In this document: one piece after another, positions 5,991 through 6,030 of the stretch
Position numbering within the stretch: the stretch's first letter is position 1
Layout of the letters: each line of letters begins with the position of its first letter
Origin: Bacteroidales bacterium
GTDB lineage: Bacteria; Bacteroidota; Bacteroidia; Bacteroidales; UBA932
Length of the DNA stretch: 6,030 nucleotides
Assembly (NCBI GenBank): GCA_017461285.1
Contig: JAFTYS010000149.1
Location: forward strand, 1-6,030
Reading direction: 5' to 3'
The notes under the pieces: generated by a model
Databases searched by the model: none
What the model was told of the DNA's origin: nothing
The model's input: the letters and a program-made list of their open reading frames with translations, nothing else
Program-made: the position numbers and the translations under genes

Positions 5991-6030
5991 CGGTGCGGAC
6001 GGGACTCGAACCCGCGACCCCCGGCGTGAC
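5991..6030 (-). tRNA. tRNA-Asp (anticodon GTC), 3' part only
   Basis: The window ends at the anticodon GTC (6030-6028). Visible are GTCACGCCGG of the anticodon arm, the T arm GCGGG-TTCGAGT-CCCGT, the 3' acceptor strand CCGCACC and discriminator G at 5991. The 5' half lies outside. The next bases read CAA, not CCA, so the CCA tail must be added after transcription, unlike the neighbouring tRNA-Val. Only 5 bases separate it from tRNA-Val, so both come from one transcript. Confidence 0.93.

Overview
The window looks like chromosomal DNA of a member of the Bacteroidales. This rests on three things: a Bacteroidetes-type pyruvate phosphate dikinase and FolC, promoter elements of the Bacteroidetes form TAnnTTTG, and a secreted-protein family that I know mainly from Bacteroides and its relatives. 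Gene starts mostly lack a strong Shine-Dalgarno sequence, which also fits. I cannot name the genus.

Layout. Bases 1-1312 (minus strand) hold the N-terminal 437 codons of pyruvate phosphate dikinase (ppdK). Its C-terminal part, with the phospho-histidine and the PEP-binding barrel, lies beyond base 1. Upstream on the same strand, behind a 107-base gap containing two perfect inverted repeats, is a 388-residue protein (1420-2586). It reads as a stand-alone, degenerate copy of the second half of FGAM synthetase (PurL). Divergent from it on the plus strand is folC (2665-4092); overlapping promoters between the two genes are predicted. Eight bases after folC is a short ORF (4101-4556) resembling a piece of a bacterial alpha-2-macroglobulin, probably a gene remnant.

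From about 4560 to 5870 the DNA is visibly richer in A and T. It contains nested and alternative hairpins (4575-4649), a gene for a small secreted protein of unknown function (4734-5303), and a gene-poor stretch of about 570 bases with several palindromes, including a paired set of ATCCGG dyads (5691-5769). The right end is a tRNA operon on the minus strand: tRNA-Asp(GTC), cut by the window edge, then tRNA-Val(TAC), then a clear intrinsic terminator (5871-5906).

How the genes relate. ppdK interconverts pyruvate and PEP and serves central metabolism. folC makes folate polyglutamates, the one-carbon carriers used in purine synthesis, and it faces a purine-synthesis paralogue across a shared promoter region. 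A regulatory link is possible but unproven. The AT-rich segment next to the tRNA operon looks like accessory DNA, but I found no integrase, transposase or convincing attachment-site duplication. The strongest candidate for something undescribed is the PurL-half protein, followed by the two sets of structured non-coding repeats.
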